64,000 nucleotides of DNA from Temnothorax longispinosus (taxonomy: Eukaryota; Arthropoda; Insecta; Hymenoptera; Formicidae), in NCBI RefSeq assembly GCF_030848805.1, contig NC_092365.1:10547760-10611759 (forward strand), read 5' to 3'. This document shows positions 1 to 11,852 of this stretch, one piece after another. A program made the translations under genes and the position numbers. Under the pieces are notes generated by a model. It made no database searches. It was not told where the DNA came from and worked only from the letters and a program-made list of their open reading frames with translations. Position 1 is the stretch's first letter, and each line of letters opens with the position of its first letter.

Positions 1-1684
1 GTCAAACAACTCAATATTTTTTATATGTTAGAGAGGATTACCGTTAACAGTTTGAGTATAGTTTTTTGTTATTTAAATAATTAGTATTGTTTAAACAATT
101 AAAAAATAAGAAAATTTTAGTAAAAAGTTTTTCAACTTAAAATACAATATCAATGATGTATGTTGTACATATAAAAAAAAGTTTTAGAAATATCTGATTT
201 TTTAAAGGATCTGGCCAGTTTTCCTATGGCGGGATGCCCCCAGCGATATCAGGCTGATTTTCACACATAAAGTAACCTCATGACCCAACACTAAATTACC
301 GTTCATATCAGCTTCTAGAACAACGTGGTTCCGGAATTATGACGTTAAATTAAAAAATCAAAATTTTTTTTTCTCTGGAACGGGAAAAGCTAGGACTTTG
401 AAAAAAATAAGGCTAGTAGGATATCTTAGGAAGGTTCAAACAAGTATGGTTTAATTTGATTCCGACATCTATAGGGTGTCCACAAAAAAATAATTTTTAA
501 AACGATATTTTTTTAACATCTGGTAGAGATGCCGCTATCATATTTTATATGCAACATCACTACTTACTCATGTATAATATAATATATTTTACTCGAGATG
601 ATCGTAACGGTACAACATGGTTAAAAACACAAAAAATCAAAACCCACCCTTCTTTTACACTTGAGTTACAATGAGTTAGGTCCTTTGATTTTTCTTTTTG
701 ATTTAATTTTACTATTTTTTTTATTTAATTTAGATTTTACGGTACTTTGATAATTGTAAATGGCACTCACTTTCTTAAAAAAAAAAAAGGATATTTTTGG
801 TTTTCTTTTATGTTTTTAACCATGTACTAAGTAAGTAAAGTTTAAAGTTTAGAGTTTAAAGTAAAGTATTTTTTTCATTTATAGAAATTGTTTTATTAAT
901 ATACTATATTTTGTTTAGCAGCGCCAAGTTTTTTAAATTAAAACTTTTGAAACTTTTATGAAACAATTATTTATTCTTACTTCTTACTTCTTTTAAATAA
1001 ATGTTTAATTTTGTACTAATTTTTATATATCACTTAGGTTGAGTAAGGTAACACAATTTTATGATATTATTCTTTTAAGGAGAATTAAATAAGCTACTAT
1101 CACTTGAATTAGAATAAGAAGATCCTTGAATGGGAATACAAAGATACGTACCACTTGGGTTTAATTTTTTAAAAGCACAAAAGTTATTTTTGAGGTAATA
1201 CATAGATGTAATTGGCGCAATTTAAAGATTTTATATATTTTTTAAAAAATACATATCACTTGGGTTGAGCTACGTGACGCAATTTTCTGATATAATAATT
1301 TTGTTAAAAAGAAATAAAGCTACTATATAGATACCACTTAGGTTGGATTTTTGAATTTATATTTTACTCGAGATGATCATGGCGGTACATGGTTAAACAC
1401 ATAAAAGAAAACCAAAAATATCCTTTTTTTTTTAAAAGTGAGTGCCATTTACAATTTTAAAATTACTGTAAAATCTAAATTAAATCAAAAAATAGTAAAA
1501 TTAAATCAAAAAGAAAAATCAAAGGACTTATTGTAACTCAAGTGTAAAAGAAGGGATATTTTTGATTTTTTGTGTCTTTAACTATGTTGTACCGCTACGA
1601 TCATCTCGAGTAAAATATATTATATATGGGTAAGTAGTGATGTTGCATGTAAAATATGATAATGGTATCTCTACCGGGTATTAA

Positions 1685-2961
1685 CCCTTTTCGGTCCAAC
1701 TGGGTAAAATACACCCCAGCGTTTTTTTGACTTCGAAAACGACCCAATAAACCAATGGAAATGGGCCTTGTGCCGCCATCTACAGGTAGTTGGGACCTTC
1801 AAGTATCGATCCCCGTCGGTAATATATTTTTCGGCCCGTTAGTTCTCTCTCGGCAGCCGTTCAAAGTGGGCGTCTCGGAGTTGTGGGGTGTATTTCACCC
1901 AGTGTGACTCATACGTAATAATTTGAGTTTTTGAAGTATTTTTTTTTCGTTTCTCGTTTCAAAGTGAAGAGGCAAGTACACAGTTGTTTTTTGTTGATTA
2001 GAATTTTTAAAAAAATTTTACTGTGTAATTATTCATGAAAAGTAGATGGCTTATAACTTGCGTTCCCGTACAATTCGCGAGGAATTGCTTGAGGAGTCCG
2101 AAGAACAGCCAATTCTTGGCGGCGATGACACTGATGGAGCCGAAGACGGGCTCCATGTGTCCCACTTGCCTTCGACCGATGTGCGACAAGCATCACGCAT
2201 ATTTATGCGTTGAATGTGCCTATGGCATCGAATAAAAAATTGTAATCTTTTCATTTACTTAAAGTATGTAATTTGCAACGTAAATATATTTTTTTCATAT
2301 TTTTTAAACCATTTTTCATAAATATATTGCTATTTTTTCCATAAAAATGTATTTTTCATTTTTCCGCAAAAAATCGCACCTTCATACCTCAAAATAAATA
2401 TACTTTTTGGAACGGCCGCATAAACTGCAATAATCAGTGAAAAGTGCATCATCTGAGAATGAAAAAACCGTTTGAAAAATTAAAATATCTTAAAAATTGA
2501 AAAAGTTACATTAGAGAGTTTTTGTGAAGTCACTTTTTCGACTTTTTTTCAACAATTTTTTTACATATGTTAAATTAATTTTTTTGCAAATCAGATCTAT
2601 ACAGTCTTTTTAAGGAAGACTTAAACTACAACAGGATATTTTTGTTTTTAAGGTCACCTACAATTTTTTATTATGCAACACGTGCATGGAAAGTGCCCCA
2701 TTACGCACGCTACGCGTGCGTGATAGACCATTTTCCAGGCACTTGCAACATAAAATAGGGAGTGTAAGCCGTGTGTAAAGATGAAAATTCCCGAGTGCGG
2801 AGTTTACGCACGAGCCGAAGGCGAGTGCGGTAACTCCGCACCCGGGAATTTTTATCTTACCTCACTTGTTACACAAATAACTATACACGTGCAAACACGC
2901 TGGGGTGTATTTCACCCAGTGTGACCGGTACGGGATTCTCGGGAAGTGTGACCGAAAAGGG
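1685..2961 (+). mobile_element. piggyBac-like non-autonomous element inserted at TTAA
   Basis: The left end starts CCCTTTTCGGTC directly after TTAA (1681-1684). The right end is the inverted copy GACCGAAAAGGG followed by CTAA, so the second TTAA has one change. A subterminal motif containing GGGGTGTATTTCACCC occurs near both ends (about 1887 and 2903). Inside is a remnant of a transposase C-terminus, and at about 2640-2890 a further small inverted repeat with GGAGTTTACGC-type arms. The insertion interrupts the right arm of the larger palindrome; the corresponding left arm keeps the uninterrupted site. Confidence 0.75.
2035..2235 (+). pseudogene. piggyBac-like transposase C-terminal cysteine-rich fragment
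   Basis: This short frame of about 66 residues ends in a cysteine/histidine cluster: CPTC, then PMCDKHH, then LCVEC, closing with a stop at 2233-2235. piggyBac transposases end in a RING-like cysteine-rich domain of this kind, and the TTAA-flanked terminal repeats around it agree. The catalytic DDD core is absent, so it cannot be an active transposase. It may have been kept only as part of a deletion derivative. The family is inferred from the cysteine spacing and the element ends. Confidence 0.55.
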
Positions 2962-3449
2962 CTAAAAAAATATCGTTTTGAAAATTAAAATATTTTTTTG
3001 GACACTATAAATGTCGGAATCAAATTAAACCATATTTGTTTGAACCCTCCTAAGGTATCCTCTACTACCCATATTTTTTTCAAGGTCCTAGCTTTTTTCG
3101 TTCCGGAGAAAAAAAACTTTGATTTTTTAATTTGACGCCATAACTCCGGAACCATGTTGTTCTAGAAGCTGTTATAAACGGTAATTTAGTGTTGGGTCAT
3201 AAGGTTACTTTATGTGTGAAAATCAGCTCGATATCGCTGGGGGCATTCCGCCATAGGAAAACTGGCCAGACCCTTTATATCCTCTTCTAAATTTACAGCA
3301 AAAATGTCGATTCTCCATAAGGGATAATGTTAATTTTATCAACCTTAAACTTAAATAACTTTCAAATCGTTTAATAAATCAGTTACAGAGCATTTTTAAT
3401 TTAATTTAAAAGAAACATCTCAAAATTTCAGCTATTTCTGAATATATTT

Positions 3450-4369
3450 GAAGTAGGGAAAACCGGGGCGAAGTCGTCGCTATTTTTTCGGTGCCGATTT
3501 TTAACAACAAAACAAATAATTTTAGTAAAATGTGATATACCGTTGTAAAGAGTAAACCCTTGGCTACAAAATTTATAACGACATTTTTGGTTTACGTCGC
3601 TTTGTTCAACTGGTATAGAGTGAAAACGACGAAAGTGCAAAAATTGAAATGTCAAAATTGCCGGGGCGGAGTCGTCACTCCATTCTTGGACTAAATTTTA
3701 AATGAAAATTTATAATTCCGATCATGAAAAATGATAGGATACATTTTATTAATTATTTTTTAATAGAAAAATGGAAACATTAATTAAAAACACGATGGCG
3801 AAAATAATTACAAGAAAAGTGCACACACTTATGTGCCCTACGCTTGCACGAAGTACACTGTTTCTCGTCTCAGCTCTATTCTGTCATCTCTGAGCACACG
3901 CAGCACATATATCTAAGTCCTCGCCGGAATCCGACCACTGCTGCTTCTTCGATTTTGATTTTCGCCCGAAGCCTCCATGATATGGCTTGGTGACGACTTT
4001 GCCCTGGACATAGATTTTAAGTTTGATCTCTCATGAAATATTAGAAATCAACAAAAATAAAAATTTTCACTGGATTTGTGTTCAGCATGCATTACTCTTT
4101 AGAATCACTTATCTCGAGATTCGGAGAGAAAATATTTAAAATATTTAAAATTTTCGACGCGCAAAAAATTTTACTTTTTATTTTCGAAAACACGCCTTAA
4201 TGATAATCACAACATGGCTTATAATCTCACTAAACTCCGTTAGTCACATGGGCACCATAAGTAGTGTTTAAAATATTAATGGCGAGTTTACACAACATAC
4301 AGATTTCGAGATAATTGTTGACGACTCCGCCTTAGTGACGACTCCCCGCCGGTCTCTCCTACTTCCAAT
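3450..4369. repeat. DNA element with about 30-bp terminal inverted repeats
   Basis: The left end (GAAGTAGGGAAAACCGGGGCG) matches the reverse complement of the right end (CGCCGGTCTCTCCTACTTC). Both continue into a GAAGTCGTC/GACGACTCC block. A further internal copy of the CCGGGGCGGAGTCGTCAC motif lies near 3660. No coding sequence is visible and no clear target-site duplication was found. Confidence 0.5.
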
Positions 4370-4697
4370 ACATCCTTAAAATCGTTATAACTCAGAAACC
4401 CCATTTAGTGGATTCGTTTAAACTTTCTTGCAGCACATCAGGAAGACTAAAAGAACAATCTCACAAATTATCGACTTTGCATCATTTGGAAGATAGCCAA
4501 TACATCCTTAAGGGGGAATTCTAGTGTAACCGGGCAAAAAATTACGATTTTTAAGAATTTTTTTTAAAGGAAATTATAAGTGATATTAGATAATTTTTTA
4601 TAATATAAAAAGGCATTCTTAAAGAAGAAAAAGAGATATGTCGGTTTTTCAATTTTTTTAATTTTTATCGTGTTGGCGTACAACTTTGTGACACAAT

Positions 4698-4938
4698 AGG
4701 GGTATTCAAATAAGTTAAAGTTTAACGGTTTGACAGGTTATGTCAGGTTAAAGTCGAGTAAAAAGTTAATTAATTAACTTTGGGCGCGCTACTCTTTAAG
4801 GTTATGCAAAATACATAAGTGACTCATTAACCTATCACATTAATCTTTGGGTTAAAAGTGTAAAAATTAACTTTTTACCCAACTTTAACCCGACATAACC
4901 TGTCAAACCGTTAAACTCTAACTTATTTGAATACCCCT
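4698..4938. repeat. Palindromic MITE, copy 1, flanked by AAT
   Basis: The 241-bp element begins AGGGGTATTCAAATAAG and ends with the reverse complement. Both arms are about 100 bp. It is flanked by AAT on each side (4695-4697 and 4939-4941), a 3-bp duplication of the kind made by PIF/Harbinger elements. An inverted second copy of the same length is at 5677-5917. Confidence 0.8.
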
Positions 4939-5028
4939 AATGTCGGTAGCGCATCGGTTTTCGGCATACAGTATAGCAACGAGCTGATTCATCTGAAAGC
5001 AAAAAACCATAATTTTTGTTAAAGCTTA

Positions 5029-5286
5029 TAGCGAATTCGGTTGGACACACCAGTGCGCACTCACAATCAGTGCACATTAAAGCCGTCGCACAAATAAACG
5101 TAAAGTGTATGTTTAATATAAACGGGTTGAGTCACGAAATCTTTAATATTCTTTACTGTACTATTTGGTAAAATGTGTATTGGGCATTTTATCAGTCGAA
5201 ATATTTGCATTTTATTTTAAATTTTAGAGATTAAATCAGTGTACAACGGCTTTAATGTGCACTGCTGCGTCCAACCGAATTTGCTA
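5029..5286. repeat. MITE with TTA target duplication (PIF/Harbinger type)
   Basis: The terminal repeats read TAGCGAATTCGGTTGGAC on the left and GTCCAACCGAATTTGCTA on the right, with TTA immediately outside both ends (5026-5028 and 5287-5289). Subterminal arms continue with AGTGCACATTAAAGCCGT and its inverse. The TTA duplication is typical of PIF/Harbinger. It is non-coding. Confidence 0.7.
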
Positions 5287-5676
5287 TTAGTCAATTTCGC
5301 GGAGATTGAACCTACTTGCAAATAAAAATATGAAAAATTGACGGAGTCACAGCAATCGCAAGAAAAGTGACATTTTTTCAATCAAAAAATTAATTTTTTT
5401 ATTAATTAAAATGCTCTAAATAAACAATAAAGTTATAACAGTAGGTTCAATTTCTGGAGAAAATTATAAGGAATCAAATTGTACTTTGCAAAAGTTATTG
5501 GTTAATCACTTTTTGAGTTATCCTGCACGTCAAGTTGGAAAAATTAGTTTTGAGAAAAATGCGTTTAAAGTTTACTTCTTTGCTGTCAGGCAAAAAAGCA
5601 CATAAAGATGCATGAAGATTTCAGTATAAAAGGTTTTTAAGGTCGCTGAATCAGAATCTGATATCAGATTTTCAAT

Positions 5677-5917
5677 AGGGGTATTCAAATAAGTTAAAGT
5701 TTAACGGTTTGACAGGTTATGTCGGGTTAAAGTCGGGTAAAAAGTTAATTTTTACACTTTTAACCCAAAGATTAATGTGATAAGTTAATGAGTCACTTAT
5801 GTATTTTGCATAACCTTAAAGAGTAGCGCGCCCAAAGTTAATTAATTAACTTTTTACTGGACTTTAACCCGACATAACCTGTCAAACCGTTAGACTTTAA
5901 CTTATTTGAATACCCCT
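5677..5917. repeat. Palindromic MITE, copy 2, inverted, flanked by AAT
   Basis: It has the same 241-bp length and termini as 4698-4938, but the asymmetric centre (containing GGGCGCGCTACTC) is on the other strand. AAT flanks both ends (5674-5676 and 5918-5920). Two copies under 1 kb apart with the same flanking triplet imply a target preference. Confidence 0.8.
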
Positions 5918-5920
5918 AAT

Positions 5921-6851
5921 ATTTAAAATGGTGGATTATTATGGCGAATCAAAAGAAACACAGCTACTTAAATAAAGAAATGAAGTTTTTGATATTTTTA
6001 CGATATTTACAGTTAAATTAGTCCGCTATTCCGGGCCCATAAAATGCCTTCCTTTTCCTCGAAGAATTCTTGTTCGGCGGTTTTTATCACGGTTTGCAGA
6101 CACATACACACAAAAATACACATAAATACAAACACACGTTTATACCAGATAGAGCACTATAGTTGAGAATCTAGGCAGGTATAAACAACATTTTATTCCC
6201 GCAACGATAGAATGAGGAAACTGCAAAGTCGGTACAGACGCATATTTGTGCTGTATCGATCCAAAGCGCGTCTCACTTTTTGGAGCAAAATCGTATTTTT
6301 CCCACATCATATTATTTTAAGATATGAATAAAGACAAATTAAGAATAGTTTCTTTAGTAAAGAGAGTTATAATAGAAAGTTGTAAATAAGGATGATACAA
6401 ACCAAACTTTCAAAGGAACAGCTTAACTAGTAGTGAGCAATAAACATAAAAGATATTTTGTTTTGAAAATGTTTTATTGTACAAAACTTACAAATTTTAA
6501 ATTATATGACTAAATATTGTCATAATTTTTAGGTCAGCGGCAACCCTAATTAGCAATAAAAAATTTCTTAAATATTATAATTACCTACACATTTACTAAA
6601 TTTTCTAACAAAACTATTCGCACAATTTGATTTGATTTTATTTAATTCCATTGAAATTTCAATTTCATTTTTTTTTTCATTAAAAGTAAATAAATTTGTA
6701 GTATAAAATCATAACAATTAAGCACATAATTATGGCAAACGTCTAATCAAATTTATTTATTATTATGATTAGTGATGCAATTAATAGAAATGTAAATAAA
6801 TCAATTAAAAAAATCAGGAATTTATTGATACAATTATTTATCGATACAACA
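5921..6851. other. AT-rich stretch without recognised features
   Basis: I see no coding region, terminal repeat or palindrome that I can support here. Only A/T-rich sequence with short poly-A/poly-T runs is present. Confidence 0.4.
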
Positions 6852-7390
6852 CTATGCAGTGCGCTTACGACATGTTAGTCGATTACACCATCTTTGCTCC
6901 TTTGTAACCTCTGGTATTATTGACACATATACATCTTTCTGAGACTTTACATGGCACAACTCAGAAAGACGTTTTGCTTGGTACTCCCTCAAAGTGGCAG
7001 ATTTAAATAGTCCCCATTGCTGCTCAATGTCAGTGCAACCAAGGTCATCTAGTTCTGACTCTTCAACTCTGAAAACAAGAGAACAAATTTGGTATTATTA
7101 AAACAAACTTCTTTGTATGACATACAGCTTTGCAACGAGTGCAATTAAATAAAGTAACATATCTGGACAGATATAGCATCACTGCAACAATGTGTTTACA
7201 CTTTTGTGATTGACCAGCTGGACATCTACATTCTAGAGACTGCTCACTTATAAGCCTTGCTCACTTATAAGCCTTGAGCCAAAATCCTTAGACAGCTCAA
7301 TCTAAAGGTCAACTAAATAAGGATGATCGCTCAAGCCAGAAGTTCTGAGGACAAGCGCTTGCAAAAGTACTGTGGGATCTTTTTTATTTT
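6852..7390 (-). pseudogene. SWIM-type zinc-finger protein fragment, broken
   Basis: Reading the - strand, a conserved segment contains the SWIM finger CRCPAGQSQKCKH (C-x-C...C-x-H). It is preceded by an ALVLRTSGLSDHPYLVDL segment. After a likely short intron (acceptor TTTTCAG near 7070) comes CTDIEQQWG and a C-terminal tail ending at the TAG at 6852-6854. SWIM fingers followed by CTD-x(3-6)-W are seen in many insect proteins of unknown or transposon-derived function. Three lesions are visible: an in-frame TAG, a 17-bp tandem duplication (7239-7273 region) that shifts the frame just before the finger, and an intron donor whose phase does not join cleanly to the next exon. The upstream part is missing. 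Confidence 0.55.
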
Positions 7391-7647
7391 TCTTGCCAAC
7401 AAAGATGACCAATCCACTTTTTAGTCTCTTTGTCTTCACGTCTCACAAATATAAACATATTTCGGAGAAATTTTTATTACGCAATAATGCCTGTTACACG
7501 TGCATATAAAAAATACGATAGATTTTTCAGAAAATTAGTGCCTGTCACACGTGCATATAGATACAGATCAGGGGACCCGCGGGGACGCTCGACATGTTCT
7601 CAAATGCCATCTATCGAGACAAAAAGCAACCGTAGGTTTCAACCGTA

Positions 7648-7928
7648 CGGCGACGACGACGTATCTTAATGTAAAATTTAACATTTCGGACTTTGCATCG
7701 TAATATCTCCGCTCGTAGAGCACGTAGCGGAAAAATAAAAACACTTATTTTATAAATCGACCCCCCAAGCTATCGATCAAGCCTACTTAGAACTTGATCC
7801 GTTCACTCGTTATTGAGATTTCAACATCTCGAGTATTCGCAACTCGTGCGTTCGCGTAAATGAGTCACGGTGCGTCTCGCTCCGCGTGTACTTGGCGCGA
7901 GACACTACCGTGTCTCTTGATCCCTCTG
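7648..7928 (+). repeat. Interspersed repeat ending in a GAGACAC/GTGTCTC hairpin, copy 1
   Basis: This segment matches 62787-63075 in inverse orientation. Shared landmarks are a CGACGACG run, AAGCTATCGATCAAGCCTAC, the AACATCTCG block and the terminal ACTTGGCGCGAGACAC...GTGTCTCTTGAT. A third end fragment is at about 24061-24105. It could be an LTR remnant or a Helentron-like element with a 3' hairpin. The upstream limit is uncertain. Confidence 0.5.
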
Positions 7929-8183
7929 TGGCTTTCATTACGTCATCTATTACGGACAGCATTTTAAAAAGTACAAGAAATATAAGAAAATGCTGTTAAA
8001 CCACGGCTAACCTACCTACGACCAGTCTATCTGCTTTACGCCAGTTTTATATTTTGCCACCAGGAGCGCTCGCGAAATCTGCGTCGCCATTATGCAAGAA
8101 AAAATGGATTTTTTTTGTTTGTTTACACTATAATTCTCCCTTAAGTTTTTCTATGTGCCCAGGTCTTTAGCAATTAGGACTAA

Positions 8184-8326
8184 GGCCGGTATTCATAGTT
8201 GGTATTTATTTTAAGATCGTCTTAAGTATTGTCTTAAGATGCTAATATGGCTCTGTGATTGGTTCATAACATCTTAAGATTGTACTTAAGATGGGCTTAA
8301 ATATAAGATTCGACTATGGCTACGGT
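8184..8326. repeat. MITE with GGCCGGTATTCATAGT-type ends
   Basis: The left end GGCCGGTATTCATAGT matches a diverged inverted right end (ACTATGGCTACGGTC). The interior has repeated CTTAAGAT motifs on both strands. It abuts the next repeat directly. Confidence 0.45.
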
Positions 8327-8330
8327 CAAC

Positions 8331-8410
8331 GTGACGCTACAAATGCTTCGAAGCATTCCTCTTCTCTTTTCTTTCAATGAAGAAAGAAAGAGAAGAAGAA
8401 CGCTCCAAAG
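8331..8410. repeat. Fragment of the same MITE family as 54057-54177
   Basis: The block with AAATGCTTCGAAGCATTCCT and a CTTTCAATGAAGAAAG hairpin is the reverse complement of the core of the element at 54057-54177. The outer terminal repeats are diverged or lost here. Confidence 0.5.
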
Positions 8411-8924
8411 AGACCTATAATCAGAGATACGCCATAGACATACCTGTTTTTGATTGATCAGTGTGAATCACGTAGTTTTTCCGCCATCGTGCGCTCTATT
8501 GGGATCTGACATGGAGGCGGGGCTTAACCAAATATGGCGCAGAATAGCTAACACTTTCTCATATAAAGGGTCACTTTCCCTATTTTTAATGCATTTTTTC
8601 AGACTTTAAAACGATCAATTTTCTCTAAATTGCCAAATAAATGTTTGACATGAAACATTTATTTTGGGGTTAGGAAAGCAATAAAATCGAACATTTAAAG
8701 TTTTTTGAGCCTTACTTTCACAACCGCGAATTGAATATTCTGCTCGTAGATTTACAATGCGGAGAAAAAATTCAACATCTATGTTAAAGCATAAAAGAAT
8801 AAAGAAACGCGGGCTCAAAATCTATTCCCCTCTCCCCAAACTCACCCATTAATTAGAAGCACCGATAGAACCCCATGAAACCCAATTTTCAACCCCATAG
8901 TAGCCATCCCCATAAAATAAGTAA

Positions 8925-9960
8925 TCTTTTAGTACCAGTTTTATCAAAATCATCAACAAAAAATTAGAAAAATTTTGGCACCGGTTTCAAGAAAATCGAT
9001 CCATTAATGAAAAATTAAACTTATCCTCCAAAAATTAAAAAAATTTTGGCACTGGTTTCAAGAAAATCGGTCAATTAGAGTACTTATTATTTCTCAAAAT
9101 TTTAATAATTTTCAAACCGGTTTTTAAAAAATCGGTAACAAAAAATTATCCATAAAAAAAATTCAGCTTGATATCTCAAAGTTTGCGGAAATTGGAGCAA
9201 TCACGTACATTTTTTTTAAACAGAAATCGGAAACCTCTTTACTATTAGCAATTTTTCTAATTTTATTACATTCTCTTTAGTTCTTTCTATTCCTATTTTA
9301 TATATAATTCTTTAAGATTCAGTCAATTATTTCCCGAAAAATAGGAAAAATTTTGTAACCGGTTTCCAAAAAGATCGGCAACGAAAAATTATACTTTATG
9401 GCAATCCCCGGAAAATTCTACTCCTACTTCATATATAATTCTTTCGGTAAAAGATTCGGTCCATTAACGAATGAGTAGTTCGTCGACAGACAGACAAACA
9501 GTCGGATTTTATATTATAGTATGATATATAAACAGGTTTCCAAAAAAATCGGTAACGAAAAGTTATCCATAAAAATTATTCCTAAAAAAAGAATTCAGCT
9601 TGATATCTCAAAATTTGCGGAAATTAGAGCAATCACGTACATTTTTTTAAACAAAAATCGGAAACCCTTTTATTATTAGCAATTTTTCTATTTCTATTAC
9701 ATTCTTTAGTTCTTTCTACCCCTATTTCATATATAATTCTTTAAGATTTGGTCAATTAAATCCCGAAAAATTGGAAAAATTTCAGTACCGGTTTCCAAAA
9801 CATCGGTAACAAAAAATTATATACTTTATAGCACTCCCCGAAAAATTATACCCCTACTTTATATACACTTCTTTGAAATTTGGTCAATTATTTCCCGAAA
9901 AATTAGAAAAATTAGAAAAACCGGTTTCCAGAAAATTGGTAACAAAAAGATATCATGGCG
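8925..9960. repeat. AT-rich tandem duplication with ACCGGTTTCCA/AATCGG motif
   Basis: Two roughly 425-bp units (about 9107-9530 and 9534-9960) align along their length. Each has GCTTGATATCTCAAA, an AATCACGTACATTTTTT block and the recurring ACCGGTTTCCAAAA(A)ATCGG motif. Shorter related copies precede them from about 8925, and the same motif recurs at 16440-17110. It is non-coding. Confidence 0.6.
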
Positions 9961-10469
9961 ACGAATGTCAGATCCCAATTGCGTACATGTGTGCTGTACA
10001 TATACACGGCACCCATTTGTGTAAGGCACGGAAAAAGCACATTTATATATTTTTTAAACTAAGCTTTATTCCTATAGGTCGATTACTATTTGTAAAAGAT
10101 TTGATTTTTATGATAGAAATTACTTATAAGTATGTACATCTTGAATCATGCAGATACTTATTCTAAAATTCAAAATTAACTAGTCGGGATTGATTACTTC
10201 GTAAGTACAATGCATGAAATGTTATTTTTTACAAATATTACTCGAATCCTAAAAAATTAAATTTAATTATTTGACCGGATGTTTAAGTGTATTGGACTTG
10301 ATTACATCCTTAAACATAACACGTATGATACTATAACAGTATAATACATTCAACCTAACTCTCTATTGCCCTCGTATGAAGCGAACACTCAGTTCATATT
10401 TTATTTTTTTAATTGTGTAGATGTGACATAAAAATTGATTCTAAAACTTTCTGACTTTTTACTTACAAT

Positions 10470-11218
10470 TGTAGGAGCGTTTGTTTCACAGAGAGGTTCT
10501 CGAACGGAATACAACTGGTTATGGTATAACACAAAATTTATTCGTCATTATTTATAGTATACTATGTACAATATTAACAGAGTTGCTTAAATTCTGTTTG
10601 GGTGTGCTTTGGGTGTGAACCTGGAGGTCTGTGTTGCTCTCTCATATAATTTCCTCGGCGGTGAAGGCGGTAACGTTGAGACCGGCGAGGGGAGTCAACT
10701 CAGATTGTACCAAGGGCTGGTGTAGCGCCGCACTCTTATATTTCACGGCGTGAGGTAAATCCATGGGAGTCTCGTCCTCCTCAGAGGGGAGATCTCTATT
10801 GGTATCAACGCCAATCGGCGTACTGTGTGCTGGTACGTTCTCGTTCTCGTCCGGAGGCTGGCGTTCTAGTGTCGACTACTACGGCGGAGGCGTCAGTTAC
10901 GATCCCAGCTGGGGAGGCGACAAGCTCACCAGGGCTATGCCCGTCGGTGAGCGTTGCTCCATGCATTTTATGACTTCGGTTATCAAAAATTCCTATCGTG
11001 CTCCGGCTCTGAGGTTCTCGATAGCTCTGAGTTTTCTCGTCTCACTCCGAGAGATGAAAAGTGACTTTGGTCCTCTTTTATATTCCTCGGATTGTTTTTC
11101 TCTTACGAGTTATGTTTGTTGCTTCTTTTCCGCGACTTGCGGAAGAGCCCGCTTTCTCTGTGTGCGTCTTGCTCTGTGGTCGGGCAGCCGTTTTGTAGAG
11201 ACGCGCACAACCGCCACA
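10470..11218 (-). mobile_element. Probable solo LTR, TSD CAAT
   Basis: A 749-bp block starts TGTAGGAGCG and ends CCGCCACA, with CAAT on both sides (10466-10469 and 11219-11222). On the - strand it has a TATAAAAG box near 11080 and an AATAAA signal near 10540, in the order expected for an LTR promoter and polyadenylation site. No internal retrotransposon sequence adjoins it, so it is probably a solo LTR on the - strand. The 176-residue frame that crosses it is not a gene. Confidence 0.55.
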
Positions 11219-11222
11219 CAAT

Positions 11223-11852
11223 CTCCTAAATATCTAGATTATATTTATATGGTTGTTTTCCAAAATTTCGTTAGTACAATTTTTAGATTATAGACTTCAA
11301 AAGTTTTAACGCACAATATATCTGAGGAGAGCAAATTCAGTAAATACGTGCATACAGTTGACGCGACTCGTACTGTTGTCAAACCCAAACTTTACTATGG
11401 CAGTTCGATAAATCGGTTGATAAATGTCTCGTCCTATTTATCTTATAAGACTGTTGATCTAAGAAAACTGTGGCAACACTGTACTAATACAGTGACACAT
11501 GTATAGGTGCGACGCACAGTAATCCCAAATCTCAAAAACCTGTCCAAAATATGAAGGCGTTTTTCAGTTTAAATAAAAATTGATATACTAAGATTTTCGA
11601 GGTCGCTGATTACGAATCAAAAGTCAAAATTACGAAAAACAAAATGGCGGATCCAACATATAGGGGAAGATGTTGTACCTCGGAACACTTAAGTTTTTGA
11701 TTTTTCTGAGCCACAGTTTTAATCTAAAAAATTTTAAAAAATATATTATTGAAGTAAAATACCTATGTATTTTAGTATACAAAAAACCCAAATTTTTATT
11801 ACCATGTGGTAAGAGAATACAGTACTTTTTTTACAAATGGAATTTTTGTTTC
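11223..11852. other. AT-rich spacer without recognised genes
   Basis: I see no coding sequence I would support. The sequence just left of 11853 is the pre-insertion flank of the non-LTR element that follows. A phrase TTGTACCTCGGAACAC near 11674 has a partial echo near 14003 (TGTACTTTGGAACAC). Confidence 0.35.

Larger units (their letters stand above)
206..3273. mobile_element. Long palindromic DNA element, split by a nested insertion
   Basis: The left end reads ATCTGGCCAGTTTTCCTATG and the right end carries its reverse complement. The arms stay complementary well inward: 206-540 pairs with about 2966-3273, and 541-860 pairs with about 1350-1680. Without the nested 1685-2961 insertion the element would be about 1.8 kb, with a roughly 490-bp loop that holds two direct copies of a TATCACTT-containing motif (near 1027 and 1254). 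No transposase of its own is visible, so this looks like a foldback-type non-autonomous element. A TTTA duplication is possible but not convincing. The superfamily is unassigned. Confidence 0.75.

Noticed and set aside
10763..11293. 176-residue + strand frame
   Set aside because: It lies inside a block with LTR hallmarks on the other strand and has no recognisable domain.
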